Source: Gammaproteobacteria bacterium | GTDB taxonomy: Bacteria; Pseudomonadota; Gammaproteobacteria; Pseudomonadales; Azotimanducaceae | Length of the DNA stretch: 39,559 nt | Direction: 5' to 3' | Assembly: GCA_002708765.1 (NCBI GenBank) | Contig: PAPD01000037.1 | Span: 1-39,559, forward strand | Shown here: in pieces, positions 1 to 7,692 of the stretch | Numbering within the stretch: position 1 is the stretch's first letter | Layout of the letters: every line of letters starts with the position of its first letter | Program-made: the position numbers and the translations under genes | The notes under the pieces: model-generated | Database searches by the model: none | What the model saw: only the letters and a program-made list of their open reading frames with translations | Told to the model about the DNA's origin: nothing

Positions 1-42
1 AGCACCTGAAGCTAGCGTGTCTACCAATTTCACCACCTCGGC
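1..42 (-). tRNA. tRNA-Leu (anticodon CAG), 5' part only
   Basis: Read on the minus strand, this is the 5' part of a leucine tRNA: acceptor strand GCCGAGG (36-42), a D arm containing AAATTGGTAGAC, and an anticodon arm with loop TTCAGGT (4-10), so the anticodon is CAG (6-8). It closely resembles the 5' half of the E. coli CAG leucine tRNA. The variable arm, T arm and 3' end lie outside the window. It is divergent from rnr, leaving only about 32 bases between them. Confidence 0.88.
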
Positions 43-74
43 CATCTGTCAATCAAGCTAAAATTAGCGCAGAG

Positions 75-2330
75 ATGGCTAAAATAGCAAGAAACTTTTT
101 AATGGCTGAAAGAAACAAAGAAGAATACAAATATCCGATTGCTAGTCGAAAAGAGATTTTAAATTTCATTTCCGATATTAAAGAACCAGTCGCTCTGAAA
201 GATTTAGCTAGACATTTCTCTTACACCACAAGTAGAGATAGAGAAGCTCTGAGGAGAAGACTTTTGGCCATGGTTAGAGATTCTGAACTCGATATCAGTT
301 CTTCGAAATATTTTGGGTTGCCTGCTGTTACTGGAAGCTGTGAAGGTTTGATCGCATATTCTTCGTCAGGAGCCGGGCTCTTGATAAGGGATGATGGAGA
401 AGCAGATGTAAATCTTTCTCGGAGGGAGATGACAAAAGTGCTTCAAGGGGATCGAGTCGTTGTCGAATTAAAAAAAAATGAGTATGGATGGAGTAGTAAC
501 GCCCGGATAACTAAAATCCTCTCGAGAACAAGTAAAGAACTGTTAGGAAGCATTAAAAAAATCCGAGATCAAATGTATTTCTTGGCCTATGATTTCAATT
601 TTCCGCAAAAACTAGGGATCGCGCATAGTCCCTTTGAGATCTCTGTCGGGAATCTAGTTACAGCGAGGGTTGTCTCTGGCGGGTCAAATAAGTTAAGACC
701 TAAGGTCGAACTCTTGGAACTCCTCAGCGATGAACTCACTCCGGATTTTCAAACAGATATTTCGATACGCATGCATGAAATCCCGTTTGAGTTTTCCGAT
801 GAGGTTCAAAGAGAATTAGATGCTCTTCCCTCTAGTGTTAATAGTAGCGACAAGAAAGGCAGAATAGATCTAACAGAGCAATTCTTTGTAACTATTGATG
901 GAGAAGATGCGCGTGATTTTGATGATGCTATATATTGTAAAAAAACTCGCGCGGGGTTTCGTTTAATAGTAGCAATTGCTGATGTATCGCATTATGTAGA
1001 GCCAGGATCAGAAATGGACGAAGAGGCCTATTCAAGAGGAACTTCAGTTTATTTCCCTAGAAAAGTAATTCCGATGTTACCCGAAAAAGTGAGCAACTAT
1101 TTGTGTTCTCTTGTACCAAATGAAGATAGGTTGGTCTTGGCATGTGATATGAGCATCTCAGAAGAAGGAGAAATAAATTCTTTTGAGTTTTACGAAGCAG
1201 TGATTAATTCTAGGAAAAGGCTGACTTATACTTTGGTGCAAGATCTGATTGATTCCTCTTCGATAGATGGTCGCTATGAAAGCATTCTTCACTTATTGGA
1301 TTTGACTAAAATATTGTTGTATCAGAGATCGCTTAGAGGGGCGTTAGAGTTTGAGTCGGAGGAACCTAAGTTCGAGTTTGATCAAAATGGAAGAATCTGT
1401 CTTATTAGTCTGAACAAGCGCAACTTTGCACACCAAATGGTTGAAGAAAGTATGCTATGTGCGAACTTGTGTGCCGCAAGATTTTTGGTAGAAAACGAAA
1501 TTCCATCTTTGTATAGAGTTCACCCGGAACCCGAAGAAGAAAAGAAGTCGACTTTGAGGCAGTCTTTGCTTACCCTGGGATTAGATCTAGGTCACGGCAA
1601 CTTAGAAGATTACCAACAAATTCTTCAGGCACTGAAAAAATTTGAAGCTGGGCAGGTAATTCAATTGCAAGTCCTTAGGTCAATGCAACAAGCCGTCTAC
1701 AAGCCTGAAAATGAGGGACATTTTGGGTTGGGGTATAAAGAATATACTCATTTTACTTCGCCAATACGCCGTTACCCTGATCTTCTAATACACCGGCTTA
1801 TAAAGTCTTACCTATTACCCAAGGGACCTGATTTGCCATCTAGTCGTGAAAAAAAAATGAAGATGCGTAAAAACCCGTATTTGCATAATCATAATAATTT
1901 AGCCTCATATGGCGAGCATTTATCTTATACGGAAAGAAGAGCGGATGAAGCGGTGTTTTCTTTTCTGGATTGGGCGAAGTGTGATTTTATTTCTGGAAGA
2001 ATCGGGGCTGAGTTTTCTGGGTTAATATCAGCAGTCACAAAATTCGGGTTTTTTGTCAAACTAGAGTCTTTACCCATAGAAGGACTCGTTCACATAAAAT
2101 CTTTGAAGGAAGACTATTTTGATTTTCATGATAAAGATATTAGTTTGAGAGGGCGGAATTCGAACATCTCGTTTGCTGTTGGGGACGCTGTGTCTGTTCG
2201 GCTTACTGCAGTGAATGCAGACGAGAAGAAGATTGACCTGGATCTGATAAATCACAGACCGATGATTCGAAAAAAGTCAAAGAAGGATAAGAAAACAAAA
2301 AACAGAAAGAGGAATAGTCGTGGTCGTTAG
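75..2330 (+). CDS. rnr: Ribonuclease R
   Basis: This is a 3'-to-5' processive exoribonuclease of the RNase II/RNB family that degrades structured RNA and takes part in trans-translation quality control. At 751 residues it has the expected order: an N-terminal winged-helix-like region (about 20-80), two cold-shock domains, the RNB catalytic domain (about 260-590), an S1 domain (about 640-725) and a Lys/Arg-rich tail. The metal-binding acidic cluster is D275, D281, D283 and D284 in the motif DGEDARDFDDA, matching E. coli D272/D278/D280/D281. The start is uncertain: ATG at 75 has only a weak GCAGAG ahead of it, and ATG at 102 (MAERNKEEYKYP) fits the family N-terminus. The 3' end overlaps rlmB by 11 bases. 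Its partner RNA, tmRNA, is at the other end of this window. Confidence 0.96.
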   Translation: MAKIARNFLMAERNKEEYKYPIASRKEILNFISDIKEPVALKDLARHFSYTTSRDREALRRRLLAMVRDSELDISSSKYFGLPAVTGSCEGLIAYSSSGAGLLIRDDGEADVNLSRREMTKVLQGDRVVVELKKNEYGWSSNARITKILSRTSKELLGSIKKIRDQMYFLAYDFNFPQKLGIAHSPFEISVGNLVTARVVSGGSNKLRPKVELLELLSDELTPDFQTDISIRMHEIPFEFSDEVQRELDALPSSVNSSDKKGRIDLTEQFFVTIDGEDARDFDDAIYCKKTRAGFRLIVAIADVSHYVEPGSEMDEEAYSRGTSVYFPRKVIPMLPEKVSNYLCSLVPNEDRLVLACDMSISEEGEINSFEFYEAVINSRKRLTYTLVQDLIDSSSIDGRYESILHLLDLTKILLYQRSLRGALEFESEEPKFEFDQNGRICLISLNKRNFAHQMVEESMLCANLCAARFLVENEIPSLYRVHPEPEEEKKSTLRQSLLTLGLDLGHGNLEDYQQILQALKKFEAGQVIQLQVLRSMQQAVYKPENEGHFGLGYKEYTHFTSPIRRYPDLLIHRLIKSYLLPKGPDLPSSREKKMKMRKNPYLHNHNNLASYGEHLSYTERRADEAVFSFLDWAKCDFISGRIGAEFSGLISAVTKFGFFVKLESLPIEGLVHIKSLKEDYFDFHDKDISLRGRNSNISFAVGDAVSVRLTAVNADEKKIDLDLINHRPMIRKKSKKDKKTKNRKRNSRGR

Positions 2331-3042
2331 CGGAATTCATTCGGTTACAAAGGCGTTAGAATATGGATTTGGATTGAAACTATATATTGCATCCGAAAAA
2401 ATTGCTTCGAGACTGGTTTCTCTGCGTGCCTCCGCCGAAAAAAAAGGGTGCGAAGTATTCATTGGGAAATTACCTGATTCGACCGAGGGGAATGCTTCTC
2501 AAGGTGTGGTTTTGGAGATCTCCAGGCCTAAGTGTTTGAGTGAGAAAAAACTCTATTTTCAAATTCTGGAAACGAGTGAAACTCATTTTTTATTGATTCT
2601 TGATGGGGTAACTGACCCAAGAAACTTCGGAGCATGCTTGAGAACTGCGGTTTCTTATGGAGTTACGGGAGTAATTATAGCTAAAGACAACTCGGCACCT
2701 CTTAATGAAGCAGCCTTCAAAGCCTCTAGTGGAGCCGCCGCTATGGTTCCTATCTACGAAGTAGTAAATCTGGCAAGGTGTATAACCAATTTAAAAAAAA
2801 GAGGGATCTGGGTTTTCGGTGCTGATGTTAGCGCTGATGACCTCCTTGATAAGGCTGCATTATCAGGGAACCTTGCTTTGGTTATGGGATCCGAAGGTAA
2901 GGGGATCCGAAAAAATGTAAAAAAGAATTGTGATTCATTGTTAAGAATATCGTTGAAAAATGGAGAGTTAAGCTTAAATGTTTCCGTTGCTACCGGAATA
3001 TGCCTGAATGAGATTTATCGTCAACAGCAGTTAGAGTCATAA
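2320..3042 (+). CDS. rlmB: 23S rRNA (guanosine-2'-O-)-methyltransferase RlmB
   Basis: This SPOUT-class methyltransferase is expected to 2'-O-methylate the guanosine equivalent to G2251 of 23S rRNA using S-adenosylmethionine. It has 240 residues: an N-terminal substrate-binding domain starting VVSGIHSVTKAL, then the SPOUT domain. The visible knot motifs are LDGVTDPRNFGACLRTA, SSGAAAMVP, VMGSEGKGIRKNV and the C-terminal LSLNVSVATGICL. The start is GTG at 2320, inside the last codons of rnr, with AGAGGA about five bases upstream, so the two genes are translationally coupled. The rnr-rlmB pairing is standard in gammaproteobacteria. Confidence 0.95.
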   Translation: MVVSGIHSVTKALEYGFGLKLYIASEKIASRLVSLRASAEKKGCEVFIGKLPDSTEGNASQGVVLEISRPKCLSEKKLYFQILETSETHFLLILDGVTDPRNFGACLRTAVSYGVTGVIIAKDNSAPLNEAAFKASSGAAAMVPIYEVVNLARCITNLKKRGIWVFGADVSADDLLDKAALSGNLALVMGSEGKGIRKNVKKNCDSLLRISLKNGELSLNVSVATGICLNEIYRQQQLES

Positions 3043-3071
3043 GGGTCAGACAAAGTTCTGTAAATTTAATG

Positions 3072-3100
3072 TTGCATGATTCGATCGCTTTTTTTATAGT
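3072..3100 (+). promoter_or_regulatory. Sigma70 promoter of the rpsF operon
   Basis: TTGCAT (3072-3077) and TATAGT (3095-3100) are separated by exactly 17 bases, close to the sigma70 consensus. They lie in the 138-base gap between rlmB and rpsF, so transcription should start near 3107 and give a leader of about 70 nucleotides. Confidence 0.7.
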
Positions 3101-3121
3101 CTCGACCCCAATTAGCTCCTT

Positions 3122-3177
3122 GCCTTACTCCAGCTTTAAGAAAAGCTGATGAAGAAGGCTATAAACCGAAAGGAGGG
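3122..3177 (+). promoter_or_regulatory. Folded rpsF leader, candidate S6:S18 autoregulatory element
   Basis: The rpsF leader can form an outer stem GCCTT (3122-3126) with AAGGC (3155-3159). Inside it is a perfect 6-bp inner stem AGCTTT/AAAGCT (3132-3137 and 3142-3147) closed by the loop AAGA. The internal loops are asymmetric (ACTCC against GATGAAG). A CCG triplet (3166-3168) lies just before the strong Shine-Dalgarno AAAGGAGGG. Bacterial rpsF leaders are known to bind the S6:S18 complex through a hairpin with a CCG element. Assigning this fold to that family is my inference. Confidence 0.4.
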
Positions 3178-3180
3178 TTT

Positions 3181-3669
3181 ATGAGACACTATGAAATAGT
3201 TTTTTTGGTTCATCCAGATCAGTCCGAGCAAGTGCCGGGAATGTTGGATAGATACTCCAATCTTGTTAAGCAAGGTGGAGGTAATATCCATAGAACCGAG
3301 GACTGGGGACGACGACAACTCGCTTACCCAATAAATAAAGTCCACAAAGCTCATTATGCGCTTCTTAATGTAGAGTGCGATCTGACAACCTTGGAAGAGA
3401 TTTCAACAGCGTTCAAATTTAACGATGCTGTCTTACGAAATCTAATAATGAAGAGAAAAAAAGCTGATACCGAAGAATCTCCCTTGATGAAAATTGAAAG
3501 AGAAAGCAAGGAAAGTAAGGAAGTTAGAGAGAAACGAGATGCTGAAGAAGTTGATACTTTGGCTTCAGAAGAGGGTTTGGGTGAAAGCGAGTCTGAGACG
3601 GGGGCTTCGGTTGAAATCGAAAATCTTGATAATCCCGAAGGGGAAAAAAGCTCGGATCAGGAGAATTAA
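3181..3669 (+). CDS. rpsF: 30S ribosomal protein bS6
   Basis: This is the small-subunit protein that pairs with bS18 on the 30S platform. Residues 1 to about 100 are the canonical S6 fold ([18 protein letters not shown], [19 protein letters not shown], [24 protein letters not shown]). The start is ATG at 3181 with an almost perfect Shine-Dalgarno AAAGGAGGG just upstream. The protein has 162 residues because of a highly charged, low-complexity C-terminal tail of roughly 60 residues rich in Glu, Lys and Ser; E. coli S6 is about 131-135. It heads the rpsF-rpsR-membrane protein-rplI operon. Confidence 0.97.
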   Translation: MRHYEIVFLVHPDQSEQVPGMLDRYSNLVKQGGGNIHRTEDWGRRQLAYPINKVHKAHYALLNVECDLTTLEEISTAFKFNDAVLRNLIMKRKKADTEESPLMKIERESKESKEVREKRDAEEVDTLASEEGLGESESETGASVEIENLDNPEGEKSSDQEN

Positions 3670-3672
3670 TGT

Positions 3673-3900
3673 ATGTCTAGATTTTACAGAAGAAGAAAAT
3701 ATTGTAGATTTACTGCTGAAGGTATTACGGAAGTTGACTATAAAGATATAGAGCTTCTTAAGGCCTATATAACGGAGACAGGAAAAATTGTACCCTCTCG
3801 GATTACTGGCACCAAGGCAAAATATCAGCGCCAGCTAGCAAATGCAGTAAAAAAAGCCAGATACTTGTCCTTACTTCCGTACACGGATGCTCATAAGTAA
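3673..3900 (+). CDS. rpsR: 30S ribosomal protein bS18
   Basis: This 75-residue small-subunit protein binds 16S rRNA as a heterodimer with S6. It shows the usual [13 protein letters not shown] start and the [19 protein letters not shown] core, then the ARYLSLLPY end. It begins three bases after the rpsF stop. The ribosome binding site AGGAGAA lies inside the end of rpsF, so the two partners of the S6:S18 complex are translated together. The length matches the family. Confidence 0.97.
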   Translation: MSRFYRRRKYCRFTAEGITEVDYKDIELLKAYITETGKIVPSRITGTKAKYQRQLANAVKKARYLSLLPYTDAHK

Positions 3901-3911
3901 GAAGCTGTGGT

Positions 3912-4760
3912 ATGCAACTTATAGCTAAATTTGCTATGCGCAGCCCGTTGCATGCGATTGGAATCAGCATGGTTGCAGCATCGATTCCTTTATTTGGTTG
4001 GGTCAGTGCGGCTATAGTGGCTCTGGTTGTCATGAGTCAGGGACTTAAGTCCGGAGGTATAGTTTTTCTTTGGACTCTTATACCTTTTGGTATGGCGTTA
4101 TATTACTCGGGAGATCCAACCTCTATTTATCTTATGTTGGCCGTTGCAGCGTTGGGGGCTTCTCTGAGAAGTAAACTCGCATGGGAACATGTGCTTGTTT
4201 TTGCGCTTCTGCTTTCTTTTCTTGGAGCTTATGTCTACCAGAGTATGGCGACAGATATTTTGAGGCATCTTGTAACCATATACCTGCAATTATTAAGTGG
4301 TATTGAAGGTGTTGGGGCCATTGGTGAAAGCGAGGCTATGGAAATGCTTTTAGCGGGATATGCCTTGGTTCTTTATTTGGCTATGATAGCCCTTCTAAGT
4401 TTGGCGAGGTGGTGTCAGAGCAGGCTCTATAATCCGTCCGGATTTCGAAACGAATTTCATAGCTTGCGTTTTCCGGCCCAGATTTCCTTAGTAGTAGTGT
4501 TGATGGTATTTGTTTGTCTGATCTTTAAAGATAAACTAGGTGTTTGGATACCTCTTTTGGGTGCGCCTCTACTGATTGCAGGACTAGGGTTTGTCCATTG
4601 GATTTTTGCAAAGACGGAAACTTCAGTATATTGGTTAGTGGGCTTTTACGCGATGTTATTAGTATTTTTCCAGATCTTTTACCCTATGCTTACTAGTCTC
4701 GCGATTTTAGATAGTTTTCTTAATCTTAGAGGCAGGTATAAATTTGACCAGAAGGAATAG
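3912..4760 (+). CDS. DUF2232-like multi-pass membrane protein of the rpsR-rplI locus
   Basis: This 282-residue inner-membrane protein has about eight hydrophobic segments (around residues 15-45, 50-68, 72-88, 93-110, 147-168, 190-208, 212-232 and 243-262) and no signal peptide. There are few charged residues and no catalytic motif that I recognise. Its place between rpsR and rplI, and its general pattern, match the DUF2232 (YybS-like) membrane protein found there in pseudomonads and relatives. The function of that family is not established. It starts 11 bases after rpsR and ends five bases before rplI, so it is part of the ribosomal-protein operon. Confidence 0.75.
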   Translation: MQLIAKFAMRSPLHAIGISMVAASIPLFGWVSAAIVALVVMSQGLKSGGIVFLWTLIPFGMALYYSGDPTSIYLMLAVAALGASLRSKLAWEHVLVFALLLSFLGAYVYQSMATDILRHLVTIYLQLLSGIEGVGAIGESEAMEMLLAGYALVLYLAMIALLSLARWCQSRLYNPSGFRNEFHSLRFPAQISLVVVLMVFVCLIFKDKLGVWIPLLGAPLLIAGLGFVHWIFAKTETSVYWLVGFYAMLLVFFQIFYPMLTSLAILDSFLNLRGRYKFDQKE

Positions 4761-4765
4761 TTCTT

Positions 4766-5215
4766 ATGGAAGTGATTTTGTTAGAAACGATTGGAAAGCT
4801 TGGCGATTTGGGAGAAAAAGTTCAGGTTAAGTCAGGATATGGTAGGAATTATCTTATTCCACAGAAGAAAGCCGTTCCGGCGACCCAAGAAAATCTAGAG
4901 GCTTTCGAAAAAATGAGAGCTGAGCTAGAAAAAAATGAAGACGAAAAACTTTTGCAAGCTAAGGAAAGGGCAGAGAAAATTGGCGCAATTGATCTAAGAA
5001 TTGCAGCCAAGGTTGGTGAAGAAGGTAAATTGTTTGGTTCTGTGACGGTTCGCGATATAGCTGAAGCTGCTGTCGCTGAAGGTATAGAGTTGGAAAGAAG
5101 TGAAGTTAGGTTACCTGAAGGCCCGATAAGAAATACAGGAGAATTTCAGGTCGACATACAATTACATCCGGAAGTAAATGCGCAGATAAAATTGGTCGTA
5201 GTCGGAGAAGATTAA
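4766..5215 (+). CDS. rplI: 50S ribosomal protein bL9
   Basis: This large-subunit protein binds 23S rRNA near the L1 stalk and affects reading-frame maintenance. It has 149 residues, as in E. coli. The N-domain signature is MEVILLETIGKLGDLGEKVQVKSGYGRNYLIP. A long connecting helix rich in Glu and Lys (about 45-75) follows, and then the C-domain (GKLFGSVTVRDIAEA). Start ATG 4766 is preceded by AGAAGGAAT. It is the last gene of the rpsF operon and is followed 21 bases later by dnaB. Confidence 0.97.
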   Translation: MEVILLETIGKLGDLGEKVQVKSGYGRNYLIPQKKAVPATQENLEAFEKMRAELEKNEDEKLLQAKERAEKIGAIDLRIAAKVGEEGKLFGSVTVRDIAEAAVAEGIELERSEVRLPEGPIRNTGEFQVDIQLHPEVNAQIKLVVVGED

Positions 5216-5236
5216 GGCATTAAAACAGGCTCCTTA

Positions 5237-6610
5237 TTGCCTCAGAGATTTCCCTTGGATGATGAAACCCTCCTAAAAGTACCACCAAACTCTGTAGAGG
5301 CGGAACGCTCTATTCTTGGCGGGCTTATGCTCGATGAAAATGCTTGGGACTCGATATCCAGCATAATTTTTGCGGATGATTTCTATAGAGGAGATCATAG
5401 ACTTATTTTTAGGTGCATGAGCACCTTGGTGGAGAAAAGCAGACCGCTTGATATTATAACCATATCCGAGGCATTGGACGGTATGGGCGAGCTGGATAAC
5501 AGTGGTGGCCTATCGTATTTGTCGGAGTTAGCTAATTCTACGCCTTCCGCTTCTAATATACGTGCATATGCCGAGATCGTCAGAGAGAGATCTATTTTTC
5601 GTAAGCTTATTTCCGTAGCTAATGAAATAGCTGAGAGTGGTTTTAGTCCAGAGGGAAGAGACAGCGCGATTCTATTAGATCAAGCAGAATCAAAAGTCTT
5701 TCAGATAAGTGACGACAGACCTAGCGTTGGAGGTCCTGAATCGGTTCAGCCTCTGCTATCTAGGGCAGTAGATCGAATAGATCAGCTTTTTCAGACGAAG
5801 GGCGCATTAACCGGGTTGAGTTCCGGTTTCAAGGATATCGACGAAATCACATCAGGCTTCCAGCCGGCCGATTTGATTATTGTTGCGGGTCGCCCTTCAA
5901 TGGGAAAAACAGCCTTTATGATGAATGTCGTAGAAAATGCAGTAATCTCCGAAGCATCTACTGCCCTGGTTTTTTCAATGGAAATGCCTTCACAGTCCCT
6001 GGTTCTCAGGATGCTATCTTCGTTGGGGAGAATAGATCAGAGTAAAATCAGAACCGGGAACCTTGGAGACGATGATTGGCCTCGACTTACATCAGCGGTT
6101 TCTCTTTTAAGTGATAAGTCACTTTATATCGATGACACCCCGGCTCTTACGCCCAATGAAATAAGATCCCGTGCTAGAAGAGTAGCGAGAGAGTCGGGAA
6201 GCCTGGGTCTAATAGTAGTAGACTATTTGCAATTGATGCAGGTTTCCGGGACGCCAGAGAATCGGGCAGGTGAAATATCAGAAATATCTCGCTCGTTGAA
6301 ATCGATAGCTAAAGAATTTAACTGCCCGGTGATAGCGGGATCCCAGCTAAATCGAAGTCTGGAACAGAGACCCGATAAAAGGCCGATAATGTCTGATTTG
6401 CGTGAGTCCGGAGCCATAGAGCAGGATGCGGATCTAATTATGGGTGTATACAGAGAATTCGTTTATAACCCCGAAGCTGAAGAGGGGATATCGGAGATCA
6501 TAATTCTTAAGCAGCGCAACGGGCCTATCGGAACTAAGAAATTAGCTTTTGTTGGCCGATTTACCAAGTTTGAAGACCTCGCTATGGGGTATGAAAATTT
6601 TGATTCTTAG
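5237..6610 (+). CDS. dnaB: Replicative DNA helicase DnaB
   Basis: This is the hexameric 5'-to-3' helicase that unwinds DNA at the replication fork and recruits primase. It has 457 residues: an N-terminal helical domain (VPPNSVEAERSILGGLMLDENAW), a linker, and a RecA-like C-domain with Walker A GRPSMGKT (218-225, K224), Walker B LIVVDYLQLMQ and the RPDKRPIMSDLRESGAIEQDADLI arginine-finger region. No intein is present. The start is a TTG at 5237 (MPQRFPLDDETLLKVPP) with no convincing Shine-Dalgarno. TTG at 5255 is an alternative that would shorten the protein by six residues. The stop at 6610 is immediately followed by alr. Confidence 0.96.
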   Translation: MPQRFPLDDETLLKVPPNSVEAERSILGGLMLDENAWDSISSIIFADDFYRGDHRLIFRCMSTLVEKSRPLDIITISEALDGMGELDNSGGLSYLSELANSTPSASNIRAYAEIVRERSIFRKLISVANEIAESGFSPEGRDSAILLDQAESKVFQISDDRPSVGGPESVQPLLSRAVDRIDQLFQTKGALTGLSSGFKDIDEITSGFQPADLIIVAGRPSMGKTAFMMNVVENAVISEASTALVFSMEMPSQSLVLRMLSSLGRIDQSKIRTGNLGDDDWPRLTSAVSLLSDKSLYIDDTPALTPNEIRSRARRVARESGSLGLIVVDYLQLMQVSGTPENRAGEISEISRSLKSIAKEFNCPVIAGSQLNRSLEQRPDKRPIMSDLRESGAIEQDADLIMGVYREFVYNPEAEEGISEIIILKQRNGPIGTKKLAFVGRFTKFEDLAMGYENFDS

Positions 6611-6619
6611 GAGTTGGCT

Positions 6620-7690
6620 TTGAATCGAACGACTGTAACCATAGATTTAAAGTCGATAGTTTCAAATCTGCGATACGTTAGAAGTCTGGCACCTGGAAAG
6701 AAAATAATGGCTGTTATAAAAGCTGATGCTTATGGTCACGGAGCGGTTAGGGTCGCCAAGGTTATGGAGTCAGCGGATGCTTTAGCCGTAGCCCGAATTG
6801 AAGAAGCGAATGAATTAAGAGTCGGAGGGATAGACACACCCATTTGCGTTTTAGAGGGCGTTTTAAATAAAGAAGAATTGTCCCGCGCGAGAGAACTAGA
6901 TTTGCAGTTGGTGGTCCATAGTTCACACCAGGTTGATCTTCACAATAAGTTTGGCGATTCGGTACCGTTATGGTTGAAGATCGATTCAGGTATGGGCCGC
7001 TTAGGGTTCCATCCCGAAGACATAACCGAAGTATTTGAGAGATTAAGGGGCCAGAACATGGCCGGGGTAATGTCACATTTATCTCACGCGGATGATGTGC
7101 GGTCTGATAAGACGGCTAGGCAGCTAAAGATTCTAGAGGACCAAATATTTCCGCTATCACGAGAAAGGGGACTGGAATTTAATCTGGCAAATTCTGCCGG
7201 ACTATTAGAATGGGAAGATACGATTACCGATTGGATAAGACCCGGGCTTATGTTGTATGGGATCAGTCCATTTACTGACTTAAAAAGCAGAGATGATCTT
7301 CAATCCAGTATGACCTTTTCAGCCCGCGTGATAGCGGTGCGCGGATTAAGAAAAGGCCAGTCTGTTGGCTATGGTGGAATATATAAGACAAAGGAGGATA
7401 TGAGAATAGCAGTTATAGCTGCGGGCTATGCGGATGGTTATCCTCGTGAAATTAAACAGGGATCACCAGTTTTGATTAATAAGAAGAGAATGCCTCTGGT
7501 TGGCAGAGTTTCTATGGATTTAATCTGTGTTGACATTGGTGAGGAGAATATTAGACCGGGAGATCAGGCAATTTTATGGGGTGATTCCTTGCCCATAGAA
7601 GAGGTGGCGAAATTGTCTGAGACTATTCCATATACTCTTCTAACCGGGATCTCATCTAGAGTCACTCGCAATTATCAATTGGTAGAGTAA
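6620..7690 (+). CDS. alr: Alanine racemase
   Basis: This PLP-dependent enzyme interconverts L- and D-alanine for peptidoglycan synthesis in the cytoplasm. The PLP lysine is K34 in VIKADAYGHGA. The SVGYGGIY segment carries the second catalytic tyrosine, and VGRVSMDLICVDI is the conserved late motif. I chose the TTG at 6620 (MNRTTVTIDL, 356 residues) because AGGAG at 6609-6613 is six bases upstream of it. The in-frame TTG at 6614 abuts that Shine-Dalgarno directly and is unlikely to be used. The binding site overlaps the dnaB stop, so alr is co-translated with dnaB. Confidence 0.95.
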   Translation: MNRTTVTIDLKSIVSNLRYVRSLAPGKKIMAVIKADAYGHGAVRVAKVMESADALAVARIEEANELRVGGIDTPICVLEGVLNKEELSRARELDLQLVVHSSHQVDLHNKFGDSVPLWLKIDSGMGRLGFHPEDITEVFERLRGQNMAGVMSHLSHADDVRSDKTARQLKILEDQIFPLSRERGLEFNLANSAGLLEWEDTITDWIRPGLMLYGISPFTDLKSRDDLQSSMTFSARVIAVRGLRKGQSVGYGGIYKTKEDMRIAVIAAGYADGYPREIKQGSPVLINKKRMPLVGRVSMDLICVDIGEENIRPGDQAILWGDSLPIEEVAKLSETIPYTLLTGISSRVTRNYQLVE

Positions 7691-7692
7691 TT

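Noticed and set aside
3494-3751. An 85-codon plus-strand frame across the end of rpsF and start of rpsR
   Set aside because: It overlaps two certain ribosomal-protein genes in another frame and is Lys-rich only because of the rpsF tail composition.
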